Shown here: positions 43,676 through 56,290 of the stretch, one piece after another
Numbering within the stretch: the first letter of the stretch is position 1
Layout of the letters: every line of letters begins with the position of its first letter
Origin: Biscogniauxia marginata
Lineage: Eukaryota; Ascomycota; Sordariomycetes; Xylariales; Xylariaceae
Direction of reading: 5' to 3'
DNA: 64,000 nt
Assembly: GCA_022695795.1 (NCBI GenBank)
Contig: MU404163.1
Location: forward strand, 1 to 64,000
Translations under genes and position numbers: made by a program
The notes under the pieces: model-generated
Seen by the model: the letters and a program-made list of their open reading frames with translations, nothing else
What the model was told of the DNA's origin: nothing
Database searches by the model: none

Positions 43676-46084
43676 CTTCGCCTCTTGTTGGTTGGGTTGG
43701 GGGGAGGAGGTTGCAGAGAATGAGTAACAAGGGGGTATAAAATGTATACAGCCATGTAATGAAAATTCTTTTTTTCATTTACTTAAATGAACCTGGGATG
43801 AAATACATCTTGATCTAGTGCTTGGGCCTCTGGGTTTTCATGTTTTAAACCGGCCTAACAAAAGAACAAAATGGCCTCGCTATTTGTGACTAGAACTCTC
43901 AGCTCGCCAGGAGATGGGTTGGTAGGACAACGTACGACCGCTTTCCACCCCTTTCCTTCTAACTTGCTTATCCTGGCTGTGTAGGTATACTAAGTTGTGA
44001 GGTATGTTGTGGCATGCAGAAATCTCTATGCGAACGGGATGCTCGGAAGTGTGCGCATAATGCTTTAAACGCGGCGGTAGCTATTCGACTAGGGCAAATA
44101 ACCCCTTTCTAGCAGCGGAGTCCGCGAGCCCCATGCTGTTGTTGTCTCGGCTGAGATTCATCCTTCCTGGACGGCACATGAAGCAAGGGGGACAAACTTT
44201 TCAACGACCTCCTTGCTCGGCTACGCGACTTGAATAATCCAATATGCTCGTATCCTCTCTGAATGATTAAATAAGAAGGACTCGGTTCTAGTCATGGCTG
44301 ACTAACCATATGAAAAAAAAAAATGAAAAAAAAAGAAACTTATGCTCGTGACTAACGTGCGAATTACTATATATAAGTGCGTGTGTATCATGGATATAAT
44401 CCGGTATAGTGGAAAAGTAAAGTAATGGCTATATGTAGCATATTATTACAAGCGCCGGACCTGCCGGACGGGGGACCTTACCTGTCGTAGAAAAGCACAG
44501 GTATTTAAGTATTGCTGTCCACGGAGACTAGGTGGATGTGCGCGTTCCGTTGCCTACCTATATGTCGCAACCGTAAAATTATACCTACCTACCTAATCCC
44601 ACGCAACTAACGTTCACGGTAACAAATAATTATCACAGGTAGCACCAGCCGACAGCGCCGATTTACGTAGGTAAGTATGACTGCCGGATCACCATAGGTC
44701 AGCGGCATTACGGCTCGGGCAAGGGAGGGGTTTCCGGGCTTGCGAGGAACATACTGTTCATGCTCGGAGCTGTGATCTCAGTCGGAGGCGTGGCGGTGGT
44801 GTGCAATTTATCTCCTTCCTTTTAGGTCTGAGAGAATTCGAAAGAAAGAAATTAGGGCCAAACATGTATATCTGCATACATTTATTCTTTCCCTTAAAAA
44901 AGGCGAGAGACTATCGAGACAGACTTGCGTATATATCTATCTATGTACCTTGCCAGCCTTCCTAATACAACAACCACTCTGCCACCACACAAACTCGTAT
45001 ACTACTAGTTCGTGCTATGCAGGTAGCAGCACAAGCCCTCTTCAATGCCGTTTCTCGGGTTTCATAGGAGCAGGCCATCTAATTTCCTTGGTTTCTCTAT
45101 CAAGAAACCAGGTGTCCGACTACCCTGAGTTAGGATATGATATATGCGCAAGTCGAAGCCAGGGCGGCGACCTAGGACAGAGACAATAAGGAGACAAACA
45201 TGTTCCCTAGAGAGAAATTCGAAAAGGGGGGTATATCGATATGTAAATACCTAGGTTAATTAGTAGGTATACATATTACAACCAGCTATAAGTCACCGCA
45301 CCATGCAACAATACCATATATCATATCTCTATCTACACGTACCAAAGACAACATACCCATCAGCCAGCCCTTCGCCCAGTCATAGCTGCGAATCAATCTA
45401 CCCGCGTAACCGACATTTCAGCCCCGGCGATGACTACGAGCAAGATAAGAAAAACGTTAATAAGATCCCAGAACCAATCATGCTCTCTTTACCCCCTTCT
45501 CCTGTCCCCCTTTTTTCCTCCTACATCATCTCATCTTCGTTTTGGGTTGTTTCGTTTCGTGTTTCGTTTTTCTGAAGGTAGGGGGGAAGGGGGGAGACGG
45601 ACAAGGAAACACCAGAAGTACGCAAAGCAAAATAACTCCGGAAAGGAAAAAAAAAAAAAAAGTATTCGTACATAAGAAGAGTAATGCATTACAAAGAATT
45701 CCCCATCTTCATGCCTTCCCTTTCCCTCTCCTCCCTTCCCCCCTTACCCCCAACTCTTCCTTCTAGACCCGTTCTCTCCAATACCATCAAAAAATCCAAC
45801 AGGCATGACCAGGTCCGGAAGGGGGGGGGGGATGGGGTTTTTTTATTAGAAAACAAGAAAATAATTAAGTCGGCGTCTTTCTAATATGCGTCATATCTTG
45901 ATGATGTGATTGTGAGAGAGAAACCTCCATTTTGTTTTCTCTCCCGCCTTTCCCTGCCTTTCGTGGCCCGTCTCTCCAGCGTCGTGATATTTTCCCCTAT
46001 CCATCAACATAGATAACATGACTGCGTATCGCTACCAACATGTCTTTGACCCTGTCCCCTTTAGAAAAATCATCCGTTAAATGG
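43676..46084. other. 2.4-kb intergenic region with low-complexity tracts
   Basis: No gene is found. It contains A-rich runs near 44312-44335 and 45648-45662, a G run near 45819-45831, CT-rich segments near 45720-45760, and TACCTA motifs near 44583. Open frames between 44950 and 45884 follow low-complexity sequence. The part next to 46084 should hold the 3' UTR of the syntaxin gene. Confidence 0.55.
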
Positions 46085-47232
46085 TTACTGGTTGTTATTG
46101 TTGTTGCCATCGCCGGCGATCGCCTTGTTAGCCTGGGAGACGCCGACGCCGACACCCACGGCGATGGCAATGATGAGGATGGTGACGAGTAGACACCACC
46201 ACTTCCACTTGCGGGCGTTGCGGGCGCTGATGATACCCTTCTTGACCTGGACGTTGCCGTCGTCTATGTACTTGGTCGTGTTCTCGGCGTTCTGCTCGGC
46301 CTGCTGCACGTGCACCTCCTGCTGCTCGACTAGCACGGCAAGATCCTGGAACAGCGAAGCCAGCTCCATGAGCGTCTGCTCGATCCGCTGTAGCTCGTTG
46401 TGGCGGGCGCGGACGGCGCCGAGAACTGACGTCGCCTGGCCGGTGCGGTTGGTGCGGAGCTATTCATCTTTTCGTTAGTCTTTATGAGGGTTGGGGGGTG
46501 GTCGGACATTTGGAATTATTGCCAAGATTAACCCTGGCGTCGCTTTGCAGCCAGGGCCATTTCAGCGAGAAAAATAAATGAGCCATTAAAAAAGACATGG
46601 AGTTACGTACCGCCGTCTGGAAGACTCCCTCATTGCCCCAATCGGCCTCGGTCGCCTGGCGGACCTCATCTTCGCTGGCATCAGGGTTCACGATACGGTA
46701 CTGACGGGCGATCTGGTCGCGGTACCGCGCACGGAAGCTGCTCTCCTCCTGCTGGTAGCCGTGCAGCTCGCGCTCGAACTGGGCCTTGATGGTGTTTACT
46801 TGGCGCTCCTTGACACCGCGGCTGCCGTCGGTGGTCCGGTTCGCGTCGTTGGCTAGGAACTTGAGCTGGTCTCGGATGCCACCGTTGAGGTGCTGAGTCT
46901 CGGCGACGACGCGCTCGAGCTGCTGTGTCGATGCGCCGCCGTCGGCCTCGGCGAGCGACCGCTGGTGTAGCGAGGCGATTGTTTGCACGTTGGTGGTCAG
47001 GGTGCCAATCTCGTTGCGTAGGAAGTCGATGCGGCCGAGGAAGTCCTGTTGCGACAGCGTCTCGGACGCGGCGGGCTGATGGGGGTAGTTTTGCAACTCA
47101 TGCTCCTGGAAAGCGTCAGCGTTGAAGGCAACGATGCTGGTCGGCGCTGCTTACCTGTCCACCGTAGCCATAGCCCTGCTCAGCCGAAGGGGCTTGCTCG
47201 TATGGGTTGTTTTGATATTGTCCGTAAGACAT
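46085..47232 (-). CDS. Plasma-membrane syntaxin (Sso1/Sso2/Psy1-type Qa-SNARE)
   Basis: This Qa-SNARE pairs with Sec9 and a synaptobrevin for fusion of secretory vesicles with the plasma membrane, important at hyphal tips. Exons 47232-47155, 47105-46611 and 46459-46085 flank introns of 49 nt (GTAAGC, GCTGAC branch, TCCAG) and 151 nt (GTACGT...AATAG), giving 315 aa. The N-terminus is Tyr/Gln-rich (MSYGQYQNNPYEQAP). An Habc three-helix region follows at about residues 40-165. The SNARE motif spans about 205-270, with the zero-layer Gln229 in LFQDL. A hydrophobic anchor is visible at about 279-299 (WCLLVTILIIAIAVGVGVGV). A short Asn-rich tail follows (GDGNNNNNQ), which is longer than the yeast tail. 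The gene is complete. Confidence 0.94.
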
Positions 47233-49242
47233 GTTGATGGCGATGATGGATCACGAGCTTCGGCTGATGGATTGAACAAGCTCAATTGATCGCGACCAAG
47301 TTAATAAAAAAAAGAAGAGGAAGCAGGGCGGTGAAACTGCCGAAATGATTTGCTTTGTTCTTGGGAAATTGGGAAGAGATGAATAATGTGGAGCGACGAA
47401 TGTGATGATTTTCAGCTGACGGCTTTGGACACACAGGGACCCAGCACTGGTTTGTAAACCCCCCCCCCAGGTTGTCGTTTTAAGTGGTACCTACTTTTCG
47501 TACTTGGCTGGTTGGCGGTTGGCTGTTGGCTGTTGCTGACTGAAATGACGTCGCCAGGTTGGGGGTAATTAGCAATTAATCAATCTATAGGAAACGAAAC
47601 GAAACGAACACGGCAAAACACGACACAACCTCCCTAAAAGAGGTCGGATAACAGCACAACACCTATAATGTGATTGGATTGGGTAGATTGAGCGAGAAAA
47701 AGGAAAAAAAAGAAATTGGAAAAAAGAGAGAAGATATCAACATGTACTCTTTATCGCTAGGGAACCTTATCCAATACCAGGTAGGTACTGTAGGCTCTAC
47801 CAACATGGGTTAGGTACATAGCCTATGCCATTTTTATTTCTTATTGGTGAAGTAAAGATGGCTTAGACGAATAGCGAAGTTCGCCTCTCCAAGCCGCCGA
47901 GCGGGACTTACCTGCGACTTACTACATTAACCTACCTAGGCAGGCTAGGCACATACAAAGATCCACCTGTTCACCTAAAAATAAGCACAGCCCAATGGCG
48001 AATTGCTAGCGCGGCGTCACCCTCTGGGGCTGTGAAAGGAAAATACCGTGCTTTTACGCTTTTTATTATTTTTATCTTTATTTTTTCTATCCGACTTGCA
48101 AGACAACCAGCCGCTTTTCATATCAATATTGATGCAGGTTTTCTTAAATCCACTGCCGTACCAACGTGGAGAACACAAGAAATCCCACGCCAATATGCCG
48201 TACTTAGTGTCCACTATGACTTCTCGGATTGGCATAGATAGGTGGTATCTCCCGCACCCGTAGACCTTGATCTATCTAGCTTGAAGGAATATCTACTAGC
48301 TACCTAGGTATCTAGGATCTAGCTATGTCGTATGTGTGAGGCTGAGGTGTTCGCCAATGCCGCCAGGCTCCAGCATTAACAACTGCCGGCCGTCCCAAGC
48401 TTTCCCGCAACAGCCGTCTGTCTTAAACATACCCAGACATCAGAGCAAAGTAACGTGCATGGTATGGTATGTATGGGCCATTATCTTGGTTGTCGTTGAA
48501 CCGCGCGAGGTTCCCGTGTACTTGCATGTCTTGCTGTTTTTTTCTTCTCTTCGTGGTCTGGGTTATACACGCGCCTTTGGCTTTGATAAGTCTATCTTCT
48601 AGAAATATCGTCGCGAATAAGTGTGATTCTCGATCGACTAGACTGTAACCATGTCTCCATCCGAGACCTGGCCCTTGTTTTTATTCTTTCCCTGTGTTTA
48701 CTTAGTCCCTGGATTCCCTTCTGAAATTTTCTACGACTCTCAACTGCCCGAGACACTGTAGCATGAAAAATCCCCTGAGGGATTCAAGCTACCACCATGG
48801 CCTTTGATATCGTCCACAGTGCATCACGAAGGTTTAGCCATGGTCAAAGACCATGGAAGACTAGAGATGCACCGGCACGGCTCATAAGATACCCGATTGA
48901 ATTCGCGAACCCGTGCTTCAAGGCGAGATATAGATAGGTAGACTATCACCACCATCCGTGGGGTGATGAACATCCTTCAAGCCAGCTCGTCATGAACCAA
49001 TACTTCACAGCAGAAGCGCTCATCTCCGAGTTCTTCTATCTCTTGGGCGGCTGTTACTTTGATAAATTCTTGGAAAATATCTTCGAAGACTGCTATATTC
49101 TCCTCTGGAGAATTGCCGTGGTTCGTGATGAGATGCAACAATCTCCCCTGCGCTATGTGTTGCTTTAAGCTGTCCATTGTATTGGCCTAAAGCTGGGTGG
49201 TAAAGCATTAAACCATAACCGCGGCGTTCAATATCGATAACC
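47233..49242. other. Intergenic region between syntaxin and IMP4 genes
   Basis: Near 47233 lies the syntaxin promoter, with repeated GAAAC units near 47590-47608. An A-rich segment lies near 47698-47726 and TACCTA motifs near 47780 and 47930. Overlapping frames at 48017-48263 are short and featureless. A 66-codon frame near the right edge (48977-49177) is listed separately. Confidence 0.55.
48977..49177 (-). CDS. Small hypothetical ORF downstream of IMP4
   Basis: This ATG-started 66-aa frame lies 65 bp downstream of the IMP4 stop on the same strand. The product is amphipathic and acidic, predicted helical (EENIAVFEDIFQEFIKV, AAQEIEELGDERF), with no signal peptide or known domain. It could be a small gene, a second exon of something larger, or chance inside the IMP4 3' UTR. 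I do not recognise it. Confidence 0.2.
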   Translation of the reverse strand: MDSLKQHIAQGRLLHLITNHGNSPEENIAVFEDIFQEFIKVTAAQEIEELGDERFCCEVLVHDELA

Positions 49243-50298
49243 TCAAAGATAGGTCTTCTTGGCCCCCGTGCGGATGAAGTTTGCGAGATGAAACTCAGAA
49301 TCGCCGTCCTTGTTCTCCAGTGTTCCAGCCCGTATTGAGAAAACCTTCATGGTCATCCTAGGCCCTACCTCTGAGAGTTCAACACTATCGTATCCTGTCC
49401 GCACGAAAACATGATGTCTGACTTCGATTGCGTCATCAATATTTTTGAAGGTGACAACACGCGACCCAAGTTTGGACTTGCTGGTGAGCGCTTCTCGGGG
49501 TGGAAATATGTTTTTCAGAATCTTTTCAACTCGCTTTCCAAGGCGGGTAGTAAACCCTGAGAAAAGGTCAGCTTGGAACACTCCACAATACACCATTGAT
49601 TATTTACCATCAAAAATAAGATGAGGATATGACTCGCTAACCGTTCCTTTCAAGCTATTCGGGATATCGAGCCGGAGGACGACATTATGCAGTGAGAAGG
49701 ATATTGTAGGCCCGTGGGGCATGTGGGAACATGTCAGTGCCGTAGGGACACCACGCTGTATTCTGTGAGCTCGAATGATAGTCGAAGAGAAGGCTTGGAA
49801 CCTACGTGTTCATGGAGAAGCACGATGTCACTCAACCCATTGGCCTGTGCCGATCGAGTGAGATCGGGAAGAATCGTGTTCCCGCGGTTAAGGCGTATCG
49901 AAGTCGGTAGGAGCAAACGGATTTCCTTGCTAAAAGCAGATAATCGCGCGGAAGGGTCTCGGGAGGTGGTGACTAGGACTCTGGGCTCGACAATGCCCGA
50001 GAGGTGGTATTCATCATCGAGGTCGAGCTCTTCATTTAGGGTACGGTCGGGTCTCGACTCGTCGTATTGCCAGTCCTTCCTCAGGTCCTTGTCTTGCGCG
50101 ATGGACGGGTCTAGCGAACGGCCCGTACCTAATGAAGCCCTGAGTTTTGCTCTCTTCTCGCTTATTTCGGCTTCCTTGAGCTGTTGCGCCTTCCTCCACA
50201 GATAATCTCGTCGCTGGCGGGCTTGTTTGCGCTGCGAGGCTGCATTGTCAGTGATTTGCATCGGCTAAGCAGGCAGAGTGAGTGCTGCATACGATCAT
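49243..50298 (-). CDS. IMP4: U3 small nucleolar ribonucleoprotein IMP4 (Brix domain)
   Basis: IMP4 works with IMP3 and MPP10 in the small-subunit processome, promoting U3 snoRNA pairing with pre-rRNA for 18S maturation in the nucleolus. Exons are 50298-50293, 50231-49806, 49755-49608 and 49556-49243, giving 297 aa, the usual size. The first exon is only six bases (Met-Ile). After a 61-nt intron (GTATGC, CTGAC branch, CGCAG) the protein continues [15 protein letters not shown], the conserved IMP4 N-terminus. Starting at the ATG at 50261 would replace this with an unrelated leader. Introns of 50 nt (GTAGGT) and 51 nt (GTAAAT) complete the model. The Brix domain shows [48 protein letters not shown] and HLIFDGF. 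The end [11 protein letters not shown] is typical. The gene is divergent from UPF1. Confidence 0.95.
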
Positions 50299-51172
50299 GG
50301 TTGAAGATCCAGTTGCGCAAGGAATAGCTGGTCCGTGTGCGACTTGCGACTCAAGTGGTAACGTGTGTGCGATACCGAGTGGGAAAATTCGGGGTTGCGA
50401 TGATTGCTTGATTCAAGAAGATCAAAACCAGCCAGCATTTATTGATCAGTACTAAAAACTTCAACTATATGCAAGACATCAAAATGTCTGGGATTCGGAG
50501 CTGGCAAAATTTCAGTGGGGTCTGCGGGACCGGGGCTATTCAGCTCCGATGTGTAGGTTAGGACCCGGGACGGGAGGTACCTAAGGAGGGGCAGATAGGT
50601 ACTACCTCACGGTACCTTGTACCTAGGTAGGGACCTGTGCAGGTAGTTTAATGTGGGCCTCATGCCAAAGTTCCTACATCCCTACGCCACACTTGAGAAT
50701 TGAATGAAGTTAGTGAATCAAATGTTCTCACAGAGCATTGTGATCCAAAAACCTTCATTCTGACCTACATCCTGACAGTCCATTAAAAGAACTCCCGCCT
50801 GGTCTAGTTTTTACTACACCAACTGGGCTCAATGATGTGACCACTGGTTTTTTCCTCTTCCAACACCTGAATTCAACAACTTATCCCTTGCGCCACCCGA
50901 GGCGAGGCTCAAGAAATTCTACCGGCTCCGCGAACAAGGCCATCAATTTAGCTGTAGGTATGCGACGTCTTTCCTTGACCTTTTTTTTTCTCTTTGATTT
51001 TTTTCTTCCTTTTCTTCCTTTTCTTCCTTTTTTGATTTTTCCTTTTCCAACCCTCACGTATCGCATTTCGCAGCTGTGATCGTCGCCTAGCTCGTGAGTC
51101 GCTAACATATCATAGAGGAAACGATCCTCTGCGTGTGAAATAGACAAACGCCAGCCCGCTTGCGGCACCAAT
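50299..51172. promoter_or_regulatory. Divergent promoter region between IMP4 and UPF1
   Basis: These 874 bp separate two divergent essential RNA-metabolism genes. A dense TACCTA/TAGGTA cluster occupies about 50577-50645. A strongly pyrimidine-rich tract lies at 50985-51053 (repeats of CTTCCTTTT). The UPF1 5' leader may contain an intron at 50958-51073 (GTATGC...TTCGCAG, 116 nt). No ORF here looks coding. The regulatory reading is inference. Confidence 0.45.
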
Positions 51173-54100
51173 ATGGAGGGCGCCTTCACCCATCTGGGCA
51201 ATCACCTTGTGTCTGACTCGGCGGCTGCTATCAACGCTGGCGACGATGACCTTTCCACCCTCGACCCCGATGAGAGCCTCCTCTATGTCAAATTCGGAGG
51301 TCGCGCCGGCTTAGGCGGCGCTCCGAGACGTCGGAACGATGACGACGATAACGAGACCGAAGCCTTCGATGATGATGATACCGAGAGCATGGCTAGTGTT
51401 CCCGTTGGTGCTATGAAGGGTTTGAATATCAAAACTCCCGAGGAGGACAAGAAATTGCCGCCGCATGCTTGCGCGTATGCTTTCCTACTCCAGCTGGACC
51501 GGCCGAATTGCTGACATTTCGAGGGCAGATACTGTGGAATCCATTCTCCAGGCTCCGTGGTCAAATGTCTTGCTTGCAACAAGTGGTTCTGCAGCGCCCG
51601 AGGCAACGCGAGTTCGTCGCACATTGTCAATCATCTTGTTCGAGCGCGACACAAAGAAGTCCAACTCCATCCCCAGTCCACCCTTGGCGACACCACCCTC
51701 GAATGCTATAACTGCGGTACTAAGAATGTCTTCCTCTTGGGATTCATCCCTGCCAAATCCGATACCGTCGTTGTCTTGCTATGCCGGCAGCCTTGTGCTG
51801 CCACTCCCTCCTCCAAGGATATGAGCTGGGACATCTCTAGATGGCAGCCCCTCATCGAGGATCGTGGCTTTCTACCCTGGCTTGTGTCTCCCCCGAGCGA
51901 TAACGAACAACTCCGCGCCCGACACCTAACTCCCCCCATGATCGCCAAGTTGGAAGAAATGTGGAAAGATAACTCTTCTGCCACCGTAGCTGATCTGGAG
52001 AAGGCTGCAAGTATCGACGATGATCCTCTGCCGGTTCTTTTGAAGTATGAAGACCCTTATCAGTACCAGAACATCTTCGGTCCCCTCGTCAAAATGGAAT
52101 CCGACTACGACAAGAAGCTCAAGGAAGCACAATCCGAGGACGGCCTGATAGTTCGATGGGACATGGGTCTCAACAACAAGCACCTTGCCAGCTTTACCTT
52201 CCCCAAGCTGGAGTCCGGTGATGTCAAGCTTGCAGTGGGCGACGAGATGCGCATCAAGTACAAGGGCGAGCTTCGCCCCCCCTGGGAGGGAGTTGGATAT
52301 GTCGTCAAGATTCCCAACAACCAGTCCGACGAGGTCACACTAGAATTGCGCAAGACAGGCAACGACAAGTCCGTCCCGACGGAATGCACCCACAATTTCT
52401 CGGCCGATTATGTTTGGAAGGCCACTTCTTACGACCGCATGCAAGCAGCCATGAAGACCTTCGCCGTAGACGAGATGAGTGTCTCTGGTTATATTTTCCA
52501 CAAGCTGCTCGGTCACGAAGTTGCTGTCGCTCCGATGAAGACCAACCTACCTAAGAAGTTTAGTGTGCCCGGTCTTCCAGAGCTGAACAGTAGCCAGATC
52601 AGTGCTATCAAGAATGTCTTGGTCACTCCTTTAAGTCTTATCCAGGGTCCTCCGGGAACTGGCAAGACCGTGACCTCTGCCACTATCATTTATCATCTCG
52701 CTAAGATGAATAATGGTCAAGTTCTCGTTTGCGCACCTTCAAACGTCGCTGTTGACCAGCTCTGTGAACGGATCAATCTAACGGGGCTTAAGGTAGTCCG
52801 CCTCACCGCCAAGTCCCGTGAAGATGTGGAGTCCTCCGTCAGCTTCCTCGCGCTGCACGAGCAGGTCCGCATGCTTGAGAGCAACCCAGATCTGATGAAG
52901 CTTTCGCAGCTGAAGAGCGAGCTTGGTGAACTATCCAGCCAGGACGAGAAGAGATTCAAGCAGTTGACTCGTGCTGCCGAGCGCGAGATTCTTAGCAACG
53001 CAGATGTCGTATGTTGCACTTGCGTCGGTGCTGGAGATCCGCGCTTGGCCAAGATGAAGTTCCGCAACGTTCTCATCGATGAGTCTACCCAGTCCGCTGA
53101 GCCCGAGTGTATGATCCCTCTGGTTTTAGGCTGCAAGCAGGTTGTCCTCGTTGGTGATCACAAACAGTTGGGGCCTGTTATTATGAACAAGAAAGCTGCC
53201 AAGGCAGGTCTAAACCAGTCACTCTTTGAGCGTCTAGTGCGCCTCGGTTTCACACCTATTCGGCTTAATATACAGTATCGTATGCACCCTTGCCTCTCGG
53301 AATTCCCGTCAAACATGTTCTACGAGGGCTCTCTTCAGAATGGTGTCTCTGCGCCAAACCGTCTTCGCAAGGATGTTGACTTCCCTTGGCCGGTTGCCGA
53401 GATGCCCATGATGTTCTGGTCCAATTTAGGAAACGAAGAAATCTCAGCCTCTGGTACATCCTATCTTAATCGCACAGAGGCTTCCAATGTGGAGAAGATC
53501 GTGACTAGATTTTTCAAGGCTGGGGTCCGTCCCGGGGACATCGGTGTCATTACCCCATACGAAGGTCAGCGCAGCTATATCGTTACCACGATGCAAAATA
53601 CCGGCACATTCAAGAAAGAGTCTTATAAGGAAGTTGAAGTTGCATCAGTCGATGCATTCCAAGGTCGTGAAAAGGACTTCATCGTCCTGTCTTGTGTTCG
53701 ATCTAACGATAACCAAGGCATCGGATTTCTTTCTGACCCTCGACGATTGAACGTTGCTCTCACTCGTGCCAAGTTTGGGCTCGTCATTATCGGCAATCCA
53801 AAGGTCTTGTCTAAACACGATCTATGGCACCATCTTCTTGTACATTTCAAGGAGCGTAAGTGCCTTGTCGAAGGACCTCTAACCAATCTTCAAACGTCCT
53901 TGCTCCAGTTCAGTCGGCCCAAGAATACTTTCCGTCAGCGTCCCCAGCAGACGTCTTATGTCGCCAGCGGTTTCCCCAATGGCCGCTCAAGCGGATACAA
54001 TGGCCACCATTCTGGTCAAGATTTGGAATCAAGCTCCATGATTTCCTACATACCTGATGATGCATCCAGCATCCACAGCTCGGCATTAGGCGGTGCTGGC

Positions 54101-54508
54101 CTAGCCAACACTGCTTTCCCGCATATGTTTTCTAGCTTTAACCCCGAACAGTGGCCCGGTCTTCCAGGCTTCAATCCCGCATCGGGTAGCCGGATTGGTG
54201 GCAAGAGCAGAGGGCGCGGAACCGAGAGCATCGCTGGCGAGAGCGTTGCAACCTCTGATGTCACAGATAGCAGTGCTAGCATCATCGGCGTCAAGGGTGT
54301 CGGGCAAGGTGGTGCGAGCCTTGGGGCTGGACTTGATGCCCTTCGTTCCCGACCTACATCCTATACGCACAGCGACCGCCTGAAACAACATGTTGCTGAT
54401 CACTCTGGATATCCTGGTTACCAGAACGGTTTCCGCCGTCGATTCGATGACGACGAAAAGTCTGTTAGCACAGCTTTTGCTAGCCAGATCGGCAGTGGAT
54501 TCGATTGA
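51173..54508 (+). CDS. UPF1: UPF1/NAM7 ATP-dependent RNA helicase of nonsense-mediated decay
   Basis: UPF1 is the superfamily-1 5'-3' RNA helicase that, with UPF2 and UPF3, triggers decay of mRNAs with premature stops in the cytoplasm. Exons 51173-51474 and 51529-54508 join through a 54-nt intron (GTATGC, CTGAC branch, GGGCAG) and encode 1093 aa. The acidic N-terminus is followed by the Cys/His zinc domain ([40 protein letters not shown]). The 1B beta barrel follows, then the helicase core: Walker A GPPGTGKT (474-481), [21 protein letters not shown] (Asp618, Glu619), [26 protein letters not shown] and ALTRAKFG. The Ser/Gly/Gln-rich C-terminus with SQ sites is the regulatory tail. All catalytic motifs are intact. 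Confidence 0.97.
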
Positions 54509-55718
54509 TACCTTGTTACTAGTAGCTAGATGCTATGTAATTCTAAAGGAAAAGGCAACCCAGAAAGGCGGAGGCCATTTTGCTTATGCAGCACCAAGTA
54601 CTGGACGAGGAAATTCTCGATCCCGAGGTCCGCGTGGGATAAACCACTGATGTGGCACTTGCTGATCAACTCGCCTTGGGGCTCTTCCAATCACTCCGGG
54701 AAGCCATGCCTGGCTGATCATGCAGAAGTGATTGGGCTCAAGCAGGGTTAGGCTATTACGCCGGCTGAGTCTGAGTTGGAGGTGTAGGTGTTGTAGGTGT
54801 ACCCTGCGAAAGCTGGAGGGGAGGGGAGTGTTAATCTAGCTAGTTGTACGGTTGATAGGAAAGGTGAAGGGGGGAGGACAAGAAGGCCAAAGATTTTGGT
54901 GATTTCCACAGAGCTACCTGCCCCTTATGACCGGTAGTGGGAAACGACGAGAGGATGGACCGGACGAACTGATCTTCTCTCGAACACGTCGAGGAATTAG
55001 GCGATCTCTCTTCTTACCTCTCTCCCAGGAAAACATCGCAAATCCCAATCCAATCCAATCCAGCCTACTTCATGCTTTGTTTCTGGCCCGGGGGGATGCT
55101 TACCATACGCTTGGGGGATGGAGGCCTAAAAAGTTTCGGTATTCCAACAACCAGCCGCGGTACTCTTCCAAAATTTGAAGGCCTTGATTAGGATGCGCTA
55201 AGGGGGTGGGTTTATTTTATAAGCAGAAACATACACATACGTATTACAAATTGTCGCTCATTAATAATACACACTCGTTTGCTATATAGATGTGTGCTCT
55301 TTGGTTTTTTGGTTTTTTTTTTAATCTTAGTGATATACTATATGTATAGAGTGACTCGACTGACTCTTCGTAAGTAAATATATATGTGTGTTTGTAGTAG
55401 GATACAGAAGATGGTGTATAGTTCGGGGTGGTTCAACCGCGCCTATAGGGAGGCTTCCTTCGCCCTAGGCGCTGAAATATGGCAGCCCCCCCCCCTTTCC
55501 AAGCCTCCTTTTCTCTGTTTGGTATAATATAGCCCGTTTCCTTCTCGTGGCTCGTCTATCCCCCCTCGCGGTTCTGATAAAGGTATATTTGGCTGTCTAG
55601 ATATGTAATGCAGGTAGATATCTAACCTAGATCATATTGTATTCCCCCAAGTGTAAAAAGTAAAAAGAAAAGGGGTAATTGACCTCTCTCCTCGGGTACG
55701 TACATGTGCATATATCTA

Positions 55719-55738
55719 TCTGTCTGTCTGTCTGTCTG
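55719..55738. repeat. (TGTC)n microsatellite
   Basis: A run of four to five TGTC units in intergenic DNA, flanked by TATC and TGAC variants. Confidence 0.9.
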
Positions 55739-55874
55739 ACTGAGCTAGCTAACCTAGGTAGTTTTATCAATTCTCTACTTGATCTATCCGAGATCTCCTC
55801 AACTCGTTCTTTTCTTCTCTTTATATGTAGTAATGCTCATTATTCTCATTAATCATCTCGTAATACCTATTACC

Positions 55875-55900
55875 TATCCTATCCTATCCTATCCTATCCT
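55875..55900. repeat. (TATCC)n microsatellite
   Basis: Five TATCC units in the 3' spacer between UPF1 and the AhpC/TSA gene. Confidence 0.93.
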
Positions 55901-56290
55901 GACCCCCTTGCCCCTCACGCTACCGTAACTAAATCCCTATACCTTATTTCTTTCCTTCCGTCCTCCTTTCTTACCTATCCAACTCCTAGATATTTAATAT
56001 TTTTCCTATCCAGAGTGTTCTCTCTAGAGTCTCCCTTTTTCTTTCTTGCCCCTTCGTCCCTACTTTCTAAGAGTCAGTTTGCCGTTGCTGCAGAGATTAC
56101 CTATCGTCTAAGGTTTGTACTATCTAACAAACTTGGGTTCGCGACATAAAAATCTCGTAGCACGCCGTTGTACGTACGGGGCTTATATTTTGTTCTGGTT
56201 TCTTCTTGGCTCATGAGCATATCGCACATGCTCGGTGGAAGCCGACAAAAGAAAAGAGAATTTAGACAAAACGCTTTTCTTCTTTTTTAG

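Larger units (their letters stand above)
54509..56290. other. 1.8-kb intergenic region with microsatellites
   Basis: This is a convergent spacer between UPF1 (plus) and the AhpC/TSA gene (minus), so it should contain both 3' UTRs. It holds TGTC and TATCC repeats, listed separately. The ORFs at 54390-55178 have no recognisable features. Confidence 0.6.

Noticed and set aside
50232..50261. Using the ATG at 50261 as the IMP4 start
   Set aside because: It would add a leader not seen in IMP4 proteins, while splicing from the ATG at 50298 gives the conserved N-terminus.
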